Assembly: GCF_000717645.1 (NCBI RefSeq)
Contig: NZ_JNZZ01000023.1
Location: 1 to 64,000, forward strand
DNA length: 64,000 nucleotides
Direction: 5' to 3'
Origin: Streptomyces californicus
GTDB lineage: Bacteria; Actinomycetota; Actinomycetes; Streptomycetales; Streptomycetaceae
This document shows, piece after piece, positions 8,788 to 17,460 of this stretch. The translations under genes and the position numbers were made by a program. Under the pieces are notes generated by a model. That model worked only from the letters and a program-made list of their open reading frames with translations, did not search any database and was not told the origin of the DNA. Position 1 is the stretch's first letter. Each line of letters begins with the position of its first letter.

Positions 8788-9060
8788 GGCGACGCGGACT
8801 CCGGGGGCGCCTCGGTGGCGTGCCTCGGTGAGGTGTGCGCTTCGGGGGGCGTGCTTCTGCGGGGCGGTGGCTTCGGGGGCGCTTCGGGTGCGGTGGCTTC
8901 GGGAGGCGCGCACCGGTAGGACGGTGGCTTCGGGGGCGCTTCGGCCTCGCGGGCCCGGACGAGGCCGGTGGGGGTGCGCCGGTCCCGTCCGTACGGGTGT
9001 GCCCGTGCGGGGCGTCCGTACGACCGCCGGCGGCACGCGGAACCGATCCCGCCGGTCAGC
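8788..9060. repeat. Low-complexity GC-rich spacer with short repeats
   Basis: Gap between the afsQ lipoprotein and the VanZ gene. It contains degenerate repeats of GGTGGCTTCGGGGGCGCTTC and shorter CTTCGGG-type units, mainly 8838-8960. No plausible coding bias in any frame. Confidence 0.55.
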
Positions 9061-9074
9061 GCGTCTTGGTGGGC

Positions 9075-9641
9075 GTGCGGCACAGTTCGGACGGTCGGAC
9101 CGTCATCCACTTCCGCGCGGCGGGGGTCTCCCTCCTGGCCGCGCATCTCCTGCTCGTCGGGTGGCTGACCCTGCGCCCGCTGGACGTCCCCTGGATCGCG
9201 GCGGCGAACTTCGAACCGCTCGCCGGCATCCGCGCCGACCTGGCGCTGGGACCGGTCGAGGCGGCCCGCCGGATCGGCGGAGCGCTGCTGCTGCTCGCCC
9301 CGCTCGGGGTGCTGCTCCCGATGGCCGGGGGCCGGATCTTCGTCTCCCCGTGGCTCTCCCTGCTGCGTACGGCCGCCGCCGGGGCGCTGATCTCGCTCGC
9401 CATCGAACTGGGGCAGACCGGAGTGCCCGGTCAGGTCGTCGACATCGACTCGCTGCTGCTGAACACCGCCGGGGTCGTGCTGGCCCACCTGCTGGTCGTC
9501 CCGTTCTGCCGGGCGCGGCTGCGCCGCCGGGGGCTGCCCGGGGTGCGGGATCTGCCGCACCACCGGCAGGAGACCCGACTCCGGGACGAGGCCCCTGGGG
9601 GGACGACCCCGACGATTACCGGGGTCGGTCTCGCCCCGTAG
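9075..9641 (+). CDS. VanZ-family membrane protein
   Basis: 188 aa with about four hydrophobic helices: LLAAHLLLVGWLTL near the N-terminus, GGALLLLAPLGVLLPMA, LISLAIELGQTG and LNTAGVVLAHLLVV. The conserved VanZ features are the NFEPL after helix 1, an E in IELGQTG and VDIDSLLLNTAG before the last helix. VanZ proteins are linked to low-level glycopeptide (teicoplanin) tolerance, but most Streptomyces copies are uncharacterised. The GTG at 9075 begins the recognisable domain; the frame is open about 80 codons upstream through the repeat spacer, which I regard as non-coding. Confidence 0.8.
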   Translation: MRHSSDGRTVIHFRAAGVSLLAAHLLLVGWLTLRPLDVPWIAAANFEPLAGIRADLALGPVEAARRIGGALLLLAPLGVLLPMAGGRIFVSPWLSLLRTAAAGALISLAIELGQTGVPGQVVDIDSLLLNTAGVVLAHLLVVPFCRARLRRRGLPGVRDLPHHRQETRLRDEAPGGTTPTITGVGLAP

Positions 9642-9736
9642 AGCGATGTTTTGTCCCCCCCTCGCGGCGGCACCATGGATACATCGGGGAGCGCGGAAAG
9701 CCGCTCCCTCCCGCCACGTACGCGAAGGAGCCCACC

Positions 9737-9943
9737 ATGGCCGCACTTGTCCGCCCCCGCGAAGGCCGCATGATCGGCGGAGTGTGCGCGGGCCTCGCCC
9801 GGCGTTTCGGCACCTCCGCGGGCACGATGCGCGTCATCTTCGTCGTCTCCTGCCTGCTGCCCGGTCCGCAGTTCCTGATCTACCTGGCGCTGTGGGCGCT
9901 GCTGCCCTCGGAGAAGTCCGCCTCCTCCGCGACGGCCTGGTGA
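9737..9943 (+). CDS. PspC-domain small membrane protein
   Basis: 68 aa, almost only a PspC domain: RPREGRMIGGVCAGLARRFG followed by one membrane helix (VIFVVSCLLPGPQFLIYLALWALLP). PspC domains sense or respond to envelope stress in other bacteria. The ATG has a perfect AAGGAG 6 bases upstream. It stands alone between the VanZ gene and a strong terminator. Confidence 0.9.
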   Translation: MAALVRPREGRMIGGVCAGLARRFGTSAGTMRVIFVVSCLLPGPQFLIYLALWALLPSEKSASSATAW

Positions 9944-9973
9944 CGCCCGGCTTCACGAGGAGCGGTGAACGCG

Positions 9974-10015
9974 CGGTGGGGCGCACATCCTGGGATCAGG
10001 GTGTGCGCCCCACCG
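9974..10015. terminator. Bidirectional terminator
   Basis: 14-bp perfect inverted repeat CGGTGGGGCGCACA with a 14-base loop between the convergent PspC gene and the small secreted-protein gene. Confidence 0.75.
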
Positions 10016-10057
10016 GTGTGCGGGGGTGGCGCCGGTGTTCCGGCGGCCGGGGCGGGG

Positions 10058-10357
10058 TCAGCCGCCGAGCGGGATCCCGTTGGCGGAGAGGCCCTGGGTG
10101 GGCAGGCCGCCGAGCAGACCGGTGACCGGGGCGGCCGCGTCGGTGGCGTCGCCGCCGAGGACCTTGCCGACGGTCTCCTGGACCGGCGCGTTCTGGGCCG
10201 ACTTGGCGAGGGTGTCGACCGCCATCGTCGAGACGGGGAGCACCCCGGCCGCGGCGTCGAGCGGCAGCGCGGTGGCGGCGGAGGCGCTGCCGCCGGCGGC
10301 AGCGGCGAAAGCGGCGCCGAGGACGGCGACACCGAGAGTCTTGGCAGACTTCTTCAT
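10058..10357 (-). CDS. Small secreted protein
   Basis: 99 aa with a clear Sec signal: MKKSAKTLGVAVLGAAFAAA, cleaved probably after GGSASA. The mature protein of about 70 residues has no cysteine, is rich in Ala, Val, Thr and Gly and contains PVTGLLGGLPTQGL. The ATG has AAGGA about 7 bases upstream. The composition and PVTGL-type phrases recall the exported protein at 3472-3891, so both may belong to one family of abundant small Streptomyces surface proteins (inference). It is shorter than typical chaplins and lacks their cysteines. Confidence 0.8.
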   Translation of the reverse strand: MKKSAKTLGVAVLGAAFAAAAGGSASAATALPLDAAAGVLPVSTMAVDTLAKSAQNAPVQETVGKVLGGDATDAAAPVTGLLGGLPTQGLSANGIPLGG

Positions 10358-10449
10358 GGAGAATTCATCCTTGGGGAAGGGGATGTGAGCGGCTCTGCAA
10401 GCTAGCCATTCCACCGCCCTCACCGCAAACATCCCGACACACCGGAAAA

Positions 10450-10474
10450 GGGCCGGGACGCGCCGTCCCGGCCC
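10450..10474 (-). terminator. Terminator of add
   Basis: 10-bp stem GGGCCGGGAC with 5-base loop; on the minus strand it is followed by TTTT, 18 bases after the add stop. Confidence 0.85.
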
Positions 10475-10492
10475 TTTCCGCTGATGCGGCGA

Positions 10493-11647
10493 TCAGCTCG
10501 CGGAAGCAGCAGACGCGCTGGTCACAGCGGTCTGACGGAACAGCCACTCCGACTTAAGCTCCGCGTACCCGGGCTTGACGACGTCATTGATCATCGCGAG
10601 ACGTTCATCGAAAGGAATGAATGCTGATTTCATCGCATTGACCGTGAACCACTGCATGTCATCGAGCGTGTATCCGAAAGTCTCGGTCAGCCGCTCGAAT
10701 TCCTGGCTCATGGACGTACCGCTCATCAGCCGGTTGTCCGTGTTCACGGTGATACGGAAGTGCAGCTTGCGCAGCAGTCCGATCGGGTGCTCGGCGTACG
10801 AGGCGGCCGCGCCGGTCTGGAGGTTGGAGGTCGGGCACATCTCCAGCGGGATGCGCTTGTCCCGTACGTAGGAGGCGAGGCGGCCGAGGGTGACCGAGCC
10901 GTCGTCGGCGACCTCGATGTCGTCGATGATCCGGACGCCGTGGCCGAGCCGGTCGGCGCCGCACCACTGGAGGGCCTGCCAGATCGAGGGCAGCCCGAAC
11001 GCCTCACCGGCGTGGATCGTGAAGTGGTTGTTCTCGCGCTTGAGGTACTCGAACGCGTCGAGGTGGCGGGTGGGCGGGAAGCCGGCCTCGGCGCCCGCGA
11101 TGTCGAAGCCGACGACGCCCTGGTCGCGGTAGCTGTTGGCCAGTTCGGCGATCTCCAGCGCACGGGCGGCGTGCCGCATGGCGGTGAGGAGGGCGCCGAC
11201 CCGGATGCGGTGGCCGTTGGCACGGGCGACGCGCTCGCCCTCGCGGAAGCCCTCGTTGACGGCCTCGACGACCTCTTCGAGGGTCAGGCCGCCCTCCAGG
11301 TGCTGCTCGGGGGCGTAGCGGATCTCGGCGTAGACGACACCGTCCTCGGCGAGGTCCTCGGCGCACTCGGCGGCCACCCGGAACAGCGCTTCGCGGGTCT
11401 GCATGACGGCGCAGGTGTGCGCGAACGTCTCCAGGTACCGGGGCAGCGAACCGGAGTCGGCGGCCTCGCGGAACCAGACGCCGAGCTTGTCGGGCTCGGT
11501 CTCGGGGAGGGAGTCGTAACCCTGCGCGCGGGCCAGCTCCACGATGGTGCCCGGCCGCAGGCCGCCGTCGAGGTGGTCGTGGAGCAGCACCTTGGGGGCG
11601 CGCCGGATCTGGTCGGAATCAGGAACGTTCGGGGTCTGGCTCGTCAT
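10493..11647 (-). CDS. add: Adenosine deaminase
   Basis: Converts adenosine and deoxyadenosine to inosine forms in purine salvage. Zinc ligands H23 and H25 lie in [16 protein letters not shown] carries the next zinc histidine and the catalytic glutamate; LGHGVRI and the [17 protein letters not shown] block supply the remaining active-site residues. 384 aa, normal for the actinobacterial type. A palindromic operator is centred 22 bases before the ATG, so it should respond with the other nucleoside genes. It is monocistronic, with its own terminator. Confidence 0.95.
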   Translation of the reverse strand: MTSQTPNVPDSDQIRRAPKVLLHDHLDGGLRPGTIVELARAQGYDSLPETEPDKLGVWFREAADSGSLPRYLETFAHTCAVMQTREALFRVAAECAEDLAEDGVVYAEIRYAPEQHLEGGLTLEEVVEAVNEGFREGERVARANGHRIRVGALLTAMRHAARALEIAELANSYRDQGVVGFDIAGAEAGFPPTRHLDAFEYLKRENNHFTIHAGEAFGLPSIWQALQWCGADRLGHGVRIIDDIEVADDGSVTLGRLASYVRDKRIPLEMCPTSNLQTGAAASYAEHPIGLLRKLHFRITVNTDNRLMSGTSMSQEFERLTETFGYTLDDMQWFTVNAMKSAFIPFDERLAMINDVVKPGYAELKSEWLFRQTAVTSASAASAS

Positions 11648-11663
11648 CTTGGCACTCTAGCGC

Positions 11664-11675
11664 CTACGCGCGTAG
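11664..11675. promoter_or_regulatory. Nucleoside-regulon operator upstream of add
   Basis: Perfect CTACGCGCGTAG, identical to the deoC site, starting 17 bases before the add start and also upstream of the divergent hydrolase gene at 11751. Confidence 0.75.
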
Positions 11676-11750
11676 AGCGCCGCGTGTCGATGCGTAACAG
11701 TGACCGCGAAGTCGGGTGGAGTACACCTCTCCTTCTGACACTGTTCTGTC

Positions 11751-12524
11751 ATGGCGCAGCGAGCACTTTCCCGTTCCGGCCAGGCGACGCCCCCTCGACT
11801 GGGGCGGGCCGTCCGGGCGGCCGGGGCGACGGACGAGGTCGGCGGGGTGGCTGTGCTGCTCCCGGACGGCGAACCCGTGTCCCGCCGCCGTCCCTCCGCC
11901 CTGGCGTACGCGGCGCAGTTGCCGATGGCCCGTGCGCTGGCGCGGGCCGGGGCGGGCGAGGGGCTCGCGGTCCATGTGCTGCGCTACCGGTGGCGCGGCT
12001 GGAACACGGCCGACGCGCATCCCGCCGAGGACGCCGGGTGGGCGGCCGACGAGGTGCAGCGCCGGTACGGGGACGTGCCGGTCTGCCTGGTCGGCCACGG
12101 GATGGGCGGACGGGCGGCGCTGCGGGCGGCGGGGCACGGGTCGGTGACCTCGGTGCTGGCGCTGGCGCCGTGGCTTCCGGAACCGGCCGCGGGCGAGCCG
12201 GAGCCGGTCCAGCAGCTCGTGGGGCGACGGGTGTTGATCGTGCACGGCACCAACGACGAGCGTACCGATCCGGAGCTGTCCTACCGGCTGGCCGAGCGGT
12301 CGAAGAAGACCAACCGGGACACCTGCCGCTTCGAAGTCCACTCGGACGGACACGCGTTGCGCCAGCACCGCTCCGAAGTGGTGGCGCTGGCCGCCGACTT
12401 CGTCTGCGGGTCGCTCTTCGACCGGTCCTACGCCCGGCCGGTCGCGGACGCCCTGGCCGCGCCGCCGCCCCTGGGGCTGCGGATGCCGCTGGCCGCCGGG
12501 TTCGGGCGGTCGCTGCGGCGCTGA
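11751..12524 (+). CDS. Alpha/beta-hydrolase-fold protein with glycine in the nucleophile position
   Basis: 257 aa. The fold is suggested by the oxyanion/elbow region VCLVGHGMGGRAALRAAGH, the ALAPWLP strand, the acid-containing VLIVHGTNDERTDP and a late histidine in VHSDGHALRQH. The elbow reads G-H-G-M-G, so residue 117, normally Ser/Asp/Cys, is glycine; unless another residue substitutes, classical hydrolase chemistry is lost. It is divergent from add with about 100 bases between starts and may share its control region. Function unknown. Confidence 0.75.
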   Translation: MAQRALSRSGQATPPRLGRAVRAAGATDEVGGVAVLLPDGEPVSRRRPSALAYAAQLPMARALARAGAGEGLAVHVLRYRWRGWNTADAHPAEDAGWAADEVQRRYGDVPVCLVGHGMGGRAALRAAGHGSVTSVLALAPWLPEPAAGEPEPVQQLVGRRVLIVHGTNDERTDPELSYRLAERSKKTNRDTCRFEVHSDGHALRQHRSEVVALAADFVCGSLFDRSYARPVADALAAPPPLGLRMPLAAGFGRSLRR

Positions 12525-12539
12525 GGGCGCGTTCGTGCG

Positions 12540-12620
12540 GGGGTGGCCCCCGCGTACAGGTACGGCCCGCGCGTACAGGGGCGCCCGCGCGTACAGGGGC
12601 GTCCGTGCGCCCGCGCGTAC
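12540..12620. repeat. Short direct repeats between convergent genes
   Basis: Three to four degenerate copies of CCGCGCGTACAGGGGCG in the 118-base gap. No gene or clear hairpin seen. Confidence 0.5.
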
Positions 12621-12642
12621 GGGGTGGCGGCGGGCGGCGCGG

Positions 12643-13818
12643 TCAGGCGTCCGGCGCCGAGGCGGGGCGCGTGGCCGCCGGGTCGGGCGTGGGCGGCGGG
12701 AGCGGCAGCGCGCCCAGGATCCAGCGCATCGCGGGCCGCTCGGCGAGGATCAGCACCGCGGCCTCCCCGTCGCGGCACTCCAGCACCACCTCGGAGGAGC
12801 GCCTGCCGTAGTGCGGGTCGGTGAGGTGAACGCTGCGCAGCCGCACCGGTACCAGGGTCTCCGGCAGCGGGCGCAGCACGACCTTGCCGTACGCGTCCGG
12901 GGTGGTGGCGAGACGGCCGCGTCCACCGGGCACGGGGCCGGGGGCCAGTGCCAGGTGGTCGTTGCCCTCGATGCTGTACGGGACCTCGCCCTCCACGGTG
13001 GCGCGCACGACCCGTTCGGCGGTGAGGACCCTCGGCTCCAGGGTGACCACGTCGGTCGCGCGCCGGCCCAGCGCCCGGGTGAGCAGGGCCGACGCCGTCC
13101 CGGCGACCGCGCACCCGGCGGCCGTGATCAGCAGCACGGGGAGCACGCCGTCGACCGTCAGCGCGGCGGTGACGGCAAGGCCGACCGCAGCCGCCGTCGC
13201 CGTGAACGGCACCCAGGTCTGCCAGGCGTGGACCGCCGGATCGCGGGTGTGGCGGAGGCTCCACCGGAACGCCGCGCGGACGAGGACCGCGCCGGTGATC
13301 AGCAGGGCGAGCGCCACCGCGAACCGGGCGGCGGCGCCGGGGCCCGGCTTGCCCACGACGTCCTGGCGGAGCTCCCCGAGGCTCAGCGCCCATACGGTGC
13401 CCCGCCACGAGTGCACCGTCACCCGGTCGCCGGGCTCCAGTGCGCCGAAGACCGGTCCGGCGCCCCGCAACTCCAGCTCGACGGGCGGGCCGTCGCCGGG
13501 GGCGACGGTGACCAGGCGGGTGTCGGACCTCTTCTCACGGCGGCTCTCCTTGGCGACGGCCACGGCGGGCCAGGTGGCCAGGCAGTCGCCGTTCTCGGGC
13601 ACCGCGACCTCCGCGCACGGTCGTGCCGATCGGAAGTCGTGGACCTCCGACAGCTTCCCGGGCAGCGTCGCGAAGAGCACCGCCGCCGCCAGCACCAGGA
13701 GCACCCCGATCGCGCCGGGGGCGAGGGCGCTTCTCAGGTCGCGGCGGGCGGGCGGGGGCGCGGAAGGGGAGCCGGGGTCAGGGGCGGCACCGGAGGAGGG
13801 AGAGGTGGAGCGGATCAC
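12643..13818 (-). CDS. Multi-helix membrane protein, tandem paralogue A
   Basis: 391 aa of unknown family. One N-terminal helix (GAIGVLLVLAAAVLFATL) is followed by an extracytoplasmic loop containing LPGKLSE, a conserved pair of cysteines (RPCAEV and NGDCLATW) and an arginine-rich stretch, then three further helices around residues 165-235 and a cytoplasmic domain of about 150 residues without helices. The GTG start at 13818 sits in a context (AATGTCCCGGTG) nearly identical to that of the neighbouring paralogue at 13976-14737. Function unknown. Confidence 0.75.
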   Translation of the reverse strand: MIRSTSPSSGAAPDPGSPSAPPPARRDLRSALAPGAIGVLLVLAAAVLFATLPGKLSEVHDFRSARPCAEVAVPENGDCLATWPAVAVAKESRREKRSDTRLVTVAPGDGPPVELELRGAGPVFGALEPGDRVTVHSWRGTVWALSLGELRQDVVGKPGPGAAARFAVALALLITGAVLVRAAFRWSLRHTRDPAVHAWQTWVPFTATAAAVGLAVTAALTVDGVLPVLLITAAGCAVAGTASALLTRALGRRATDVVTLEPRVLTAERVVRATVEGEVPYSIEGNDHLALAPGPVPGGRGRLATTPDAYGKVVLRPLPETLVPVRLRSVHLTDPHYGRRSSEVVLECRDGEAAVLILAERPAMRWILGALPLPPPTPDPAATRPASAPDA

Positions 13819-13939
13819 CGGGACATTGTGCGGGATTCAAATAGATTCCCGGCAATCGTGACCTCACACCCGTCGGCCACTGCTTCACGCGCCTGTCACA
13901 CGGACGCCGACTGCCACCTGACGCGCCCGTCGCACAGCC

Positions 13940-13981
13940 GTCCGCCGCCGCCTCACGCGCCTGTCCGCCGCCGCCTCACGC
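13940..13981. repeat. 19-bp direct repeat
   Basis: GTCCGCCGCCGCCTCACGC at 13940-13958 and again at 13963-13981, the second copy overlapping the end of the membrane-protein gene. Confidence 0.6.
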
Positions 13982-14737
13982 CGGGCGGCGGAGCAGCCGC
14001 GCCGAGGCCGCCCACGCCACCGCGCAGCCCGCCGCGGCGACGGCCAGGGCGAGGAGCACGTTCGCGATCAGGAGCGCGGCGGCGACGGCGATGCCGACCG
14101 CGACCGCCGTCGCCGCCGCCGGCACGGCGACCTGCCGGGCGCGCACGGCGGGGGCCCGGACCGCGCGGCGCCGGTGCGCCCACCCGGAGGCCCGCAGGAG
14201 GACGCTGCCGACGATCAGCAGCGCGAGCCCCACGGCCAGCCGGACGACCGCGCCGAGGCCGGGGCGCTCGGCCGAGTCCTGGCGCTCGTTCCCGGCCTCC
14301 ACCCACACGGCGGCGGCGCGCCAGGTGGCGACGGTGACCTGGTCGCCCGGCGCGAGCTTCTCCCAGACCGGGCCCTCGCCCCGCAGGCGTACGCGGAACG
14401 GCGGGAGGTCCTCGTCGTCCTGGCCGAGGGTGACCCAGTGGGCGGCGTCCCTGCCCCGGGGGCGGGCCTCCGTCGCGAGCACGGTGGCGGGCCGGGTGGC
14501 GAGGCAGTCGCCGTTCTCCACCGCCGAGCCGCCGACCTCCGCGCACGGCCGCGCGGCCTGGAAATCCCGGGCCTCGGAGAGCTTGCCCGGCAGCAGCGCG
14601 AACAGCACCATCGCGGCCGGCACCATCACCGATCCGACCACGGCCGGGATCACGATGCCCCTCAGGCCGGCGGAGGCGGGCGGGGGCGAGGGGGCGGCAG
14701 AAGCGGAGGGGGAAGCGGAGGCGCGGTCGGGAGTCAC
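13976..14737 (-). CDS. Membrane protein, tandem paralogue B
   Basis: 253 aa, a shorter copy of the protein at 12643-13818. Shared features in the same order: Pro/Ala/Ser-rich N-terminus, first helix, LPGKLSE, DF.AARPCAEV, ENGDCLATRPA, a GEGPVWEKLAPGDQVTV block matching GAGPVFGALEPGDRVTV, then three helices. It ends right after the last helix and lacks the 150-residue cytoplasmic domain of paralogue A. The start is the GTG at 14737; a longer frame upstream runs through GC-rich repeats and is unlikely to be coding. Confidence 0.72.
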   Translation of the reverse strand: MTPDRASASPSASAAPSPPPASAGLRGIVIPAVVGSVMVPAAMVLFALLPGKLSEARDFQAARPCAEVGGSAVENGDCLATRPATVLATEARPRGRDAAHWVTLGQDDEDLPPFRVRLRGEGPVWEKLAPGDQVTVATWRAAAVWVEAGNERQDSAERPGLGAVVRLAVGLALLIVGSVLLRASGWAHRRRAVRAPAVRARQVAVPAAATAVAVGIAVAAALLIANVLLALAVAAAGCAVAWAASARLLRRPA

Positions 14738-14956
14738 CGGGGCATTCTCGCCGCTCCCGAACAGATGAACGTCATCCGATCCACCCGGTGCCGCGTTCCG
14801 CGCCTCGTACGCCGCGTACCCGACTCGTACACCGCGCGCCCGACTGCGTACGCCGTGCACCCAGCCGCGTGCCCCGCCGCGTGCCCCGTCCGCGTACGCC
14901 CGCCCTCCGGTCCGGGGGGCGCGCGCCCCGCCCCGTACACCTCCGTCCCGGTCCGG

Positions 14957-15910
14957 TCAGTCCGGCAGCAGGTTCCCCCGGCGCGAGAGCAGGAAGCGTT
15001 TGAAGGCGGCGACCGGTGGAGTGTCCGGGTGTCCGTCCAGCCAGGCGACGCCGATCTCGCGGACCGCGCGCGGCGCGGTGACCGTCAGCTCGACGACCCC
15101 GGGCCGGGCGACCGCGGGCGGCGGCAGCAGGGCCACCCCGAGTCCGGCGGCGACCAGTCCGCGCAGGGTCTCCGCCTCCTCGCCCTCGAAGGCGACGCGC
15201 GGGGTGAAGCCCGCCTCCGCGCAGAGGTCGTCGGTGATCCGGCGCAGCCCGTAACCGGGTTCCAGGGTCACGAACGTCTCCTCGGCGGCCTCCGCGAGGC
15301 GGATGCGGCGCCGGGAGGCGAGGCGGTGGTCGTCGGGCACGACGAGGCGCAGCCGCTGCTCGTCGAGGCGGCGGGCGACGAGGTCGGGGGCGTCCGGCAC
15401 CGGCGAGGTGAGGCAGAGGTCGAGGCCGCCGGCGCGGAGCCGTTCGATCATCGCCTCGCCGTAGTTCTGCACGAGCTGGAAGCGGACCCTCGGGTGGTCG
15501 ACCCGGAAGGCGCGGATCAGGGCGGGGACGGTCTCCGAGCCCATGGTGTGCAGGAAGCCGAAGGAGACCCGGCCCGCCGTCGGGTCGGCGTCCGCCCGGA
15601 CCGAGTCGGCGGCCTTCTCCACCTCGGCCAGGGCCCGTTCGGCCGAGGCGAGGAAGGTGCGGCCGGCCGGGGTGAGCGAGACCGTACGGCCCTTGCGGGC
15701 GAACAGGGCGACGCCCAGGTCGGCTTCGAGCCGGACCATGGCCCGCGAGAGCGTGGACTGCGGGACGCCCAGTTCGTGTGCGGCGCGGGTCACATGCTCG
15801 TGCCGGGCGACTGCTTCGAAAAAGGCGAGACGGGGCGCGAGCACGGCCCGGATGTCTTCTTCGTAACTGCTTGGTGACAGCCGAGGCCCTGAGCTGCGTT
15901 CATGCGCCAT
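14957..15910 (-). CDS. LysR-family transcriptional regulator
   Basis: 317 aa. The N-terminal winged helix reads RLAFFEAVARHEHVTRAAHELG then VPQSTLSRAMVRLEADLGVALF, the usual LysR DNA-binding helix; the remainder is the effector-binding domain (VSFGFLHTMG onward). It is divergent from an MFS exporter gene with 62 bases between them, and an 8-bp inverted repeat in that gap is the likely operator. It probably controls the exporter and itself; the inducer is unknown. The ATG at 15910 gives the normal length. Confidence 0.92.
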   Translation of the reverse strand: MAHERSSGPRLSPSSYEEDIRAVLAPRLAFFEAVARHEHVTRAAHELGVPQSTLSRAMVRLEADLGVALFARKGRTVSLTPAGRTFLASAERALAEVEKAADSVRADADPTAGRVSFGFLHTMGSETVPALIRAFRVDHPRVRFQLVQNYGEAMIERLRAGGLDLCLTSPVPDAPDLVARRLDEQRLRLVVPDDHRLASRRRIRLAEAAEETFVTLEPGYGLRRITDDLCAEAGFTPRVAFEGEEAETLRGLVAAGLGVALLPPPAVARPGVVELTVTAPRAVREIGVAWLDGHPDTPPVAAFKRFLLSRRGNLLPD

Positions 15911-15927
15911 GGGATCGATTATGGCAG

Positions 15928-15950
15928 TTTCATGCATTGGACGCATGAAA
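15928..15950. promoter_or_regulatory. Likely LysR operator
   Basis: TTTCATGC, 7-base spacer, GCATGAAA: a perfect 8-bp inverted repeat of the LysR type between the regulator and the MFS gene. Confidence 0.65.
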
Positions 15951-15972
15951 CGTCTCCCTCTACGTTCGACGT

Positions 15973-17283
15973 ATGCCTCCCGCCGATACCGGGGCATCCA
16001 CCGTCGTGGTGGATGCCTCTGCTCCGCAGTCCCCCGTCACCACCACCGCCGCGCCCGACGCCGCCGCTCCCGAGCGTCTGGAGCCCGGCCGCCCCGGCTA
16101 CCGCCGGATGAGCTTCGCCCTCTTCGCCGCCGGTGTCGCGGCCTTCGCCCTCCTCTACTCCACCCAGGCGCTGCTGCCCGCCGTCTCCGCCTCGTTCGAC
16201 GCGACCGCCGGGCAGGCGAGCTGGACCGTGTCGGCGGCGACCGGGGCGCTCGCCCTGTTCGTCCTGCCGCTGAGCGCGCTCTCGGAGCGGTTCGGGCGAC
16301 GGCAGATGATGACGGCGTCGCTGGCGGTCGCCGTGCTGGTCGGGCTGCTGGTGCCGTTCGCCCCGTCGATGGGCGCGCTGATCGCGCTGCGCGCCGTCCA
16401 GGGCGCGGCGCTGGCCGGGCTCCCGGCCTCCGCGATGGCGTATCTGGCGGAGGAGGTGCGGCCCAAGGCGCTGATCGCCGCGATCGGGCTGTTCGTCGCG
16501 GGCAACAGCATCGGCGGGATGAGCGGGCGCATCCTGACCGGCTGGGTCGCGCAGGCATGGGGCTGGCGCGCCGCGCTCGCGGCGGTCGGGCTGCTCGCGC
16601 TGGCGTGCGCCGTCGCGTTCCACTTCCTGATCCCCAAGGCCCGCAACTTCCGGCCGGGTTCGCTGAACCCGAAGGCGCTCGCGCGGACCGTCGCCGGTCA
16701 CCTCGCGGACCCGCTGCTGGTCCGGCTGTACGCGATCGGCGCCCTGTTCATGACGGTGTTCGGCGCGGTCTACACGGTGATCGGCTACCGCCTGGTCGAG
16801 GAGCCGTTCAGCCTGCCGCAGGGCGTCATCGGCTCGATCTTCCTCGTCTACCTGGTCGGCACGGTCTCCTCGGCCGCCGCCGGACGCCTGGTGGCCCGGC
16901 TCGGCCGCCGGGGCGCGCTGTACCTCGCGGTCTCCACCACGGCCGCCGGGCTGCTGCTGTCGCTGGGCGACACCCTCGCCGCCGTACTGCTGGGCCTGGT
17001 GCTGATCACGGCCGGCTTCTTCGCCGGGCACGCGGTCGCCTCGTCCTCGGTGAGCCGGACCGCGACGACGGGCCGGGCGCAGGCGTCGGCGCTGTACCAG
17101 TCGGCGTACTACCTGGGCTCCAGCGCGGGCGGCACGCTGGGCGCGATCGCCTTCCACGCCGGGGGCTGGGCCGGGACCGTCGCGCTGGGACTGTTCGCGG
17201 TCCTGGGCGTCGTCTCGATCACCCTGTACGGGACGCGGGTGGCGCGGGCGGAGCGGCGGGCGCTCGTCCCGGCCACGCGCTGA
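15973..17283 (+). CDS. MFS exporter (YnfM/DHA1-like)
   Basis: 436 aa with about twelve membrane helices from residue 50. The loop 2-3 motif is LSERFGRRQMM, typical of major-facilitator transporters, repeated in weaker form as LVARLGRRGAL in the second half; LLYSTQALLPAVSASF in helix 1 matches the YnfM-type group. It probably exports a small toxic or signalling compound sensed by the divergent LysR regulator, but the substrate cannot be read from sequence. Confidence 0.9.
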   Translation: MPPADTGASTVVVDASAPQSPVTTTAAPDAAAPERLEPGRPGYRRMSFALFAAGVAAFALLYSTQALLPAVSASFDATAGQASWTVSAATGALALFVLPLSALSERFGRRQMMTASLAVAVLVGLLVPFAPSMGALIALRAVQGAALAGLPASAMAYLAEEVRPKALIAAIGLFVAGNSIGGMSGRILTGWVAQAWGWRAALAAVGLLALACAVAFHFLIPKARNFRPGSLNPKALARTVAGHLADPLLVRLYAIGALFMTVFGAVYTVIGYRLVEEPFSLPQGVIGSIFLVYLVGTVSSAAAGRLVARLGRRGALYLAVSTTAAGLLLSLGDTLAAVLLGLVLITAGFFAGHAVASSSVSRTATTGRAQASALYQSAYYLGSSAGGTLGAIAFHAGGWAGTVALGLFAVLGVVSITLYGTRVARAERRALVPATR

Positions 17284-17291
17284 GGAGCGGC

Positions 17292-17350
17292 GCGCGCCGG
17301 ACCACGTCGGCCGGCCGCCGTTCTCGGCCGGCCCTCGTGGTCCGGCGCGC
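17292..17350 (+). terminator. Terminator of the MFS gene
   Basis: Very long inverted repeat: GCGCGCCGGACCACG pairs exactly with 17336-17350, with an inner GGCCGGCC pair as well. Confidence 0.75.
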
Positions 17351-17460
17351 CGCCGCTTTCGGAACGTAATCGAGACATACGGCGCGCAACCGCCGCTCCC
17401 CTTCGCACGTCTACCAGGCGTAACCAACAAAGCACCGTGGGCGAAGGGGAGTTGGCGCGC

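Noticed and set aside
10760..12811. 683-codon plus-strand frame across add and the hydrolase gene
   Set aside because: Runs antisense through add and out of frame through the hydrolase; no domain character.
17351..17460. Possible c-di-AMP (ydaO) riboswitch ahead of the L,D-transpeptidase
   Set aside because: Such elements precede some Streptomyces wall genes, but the 110-base leader shows none of the conserved ydaO blocks.
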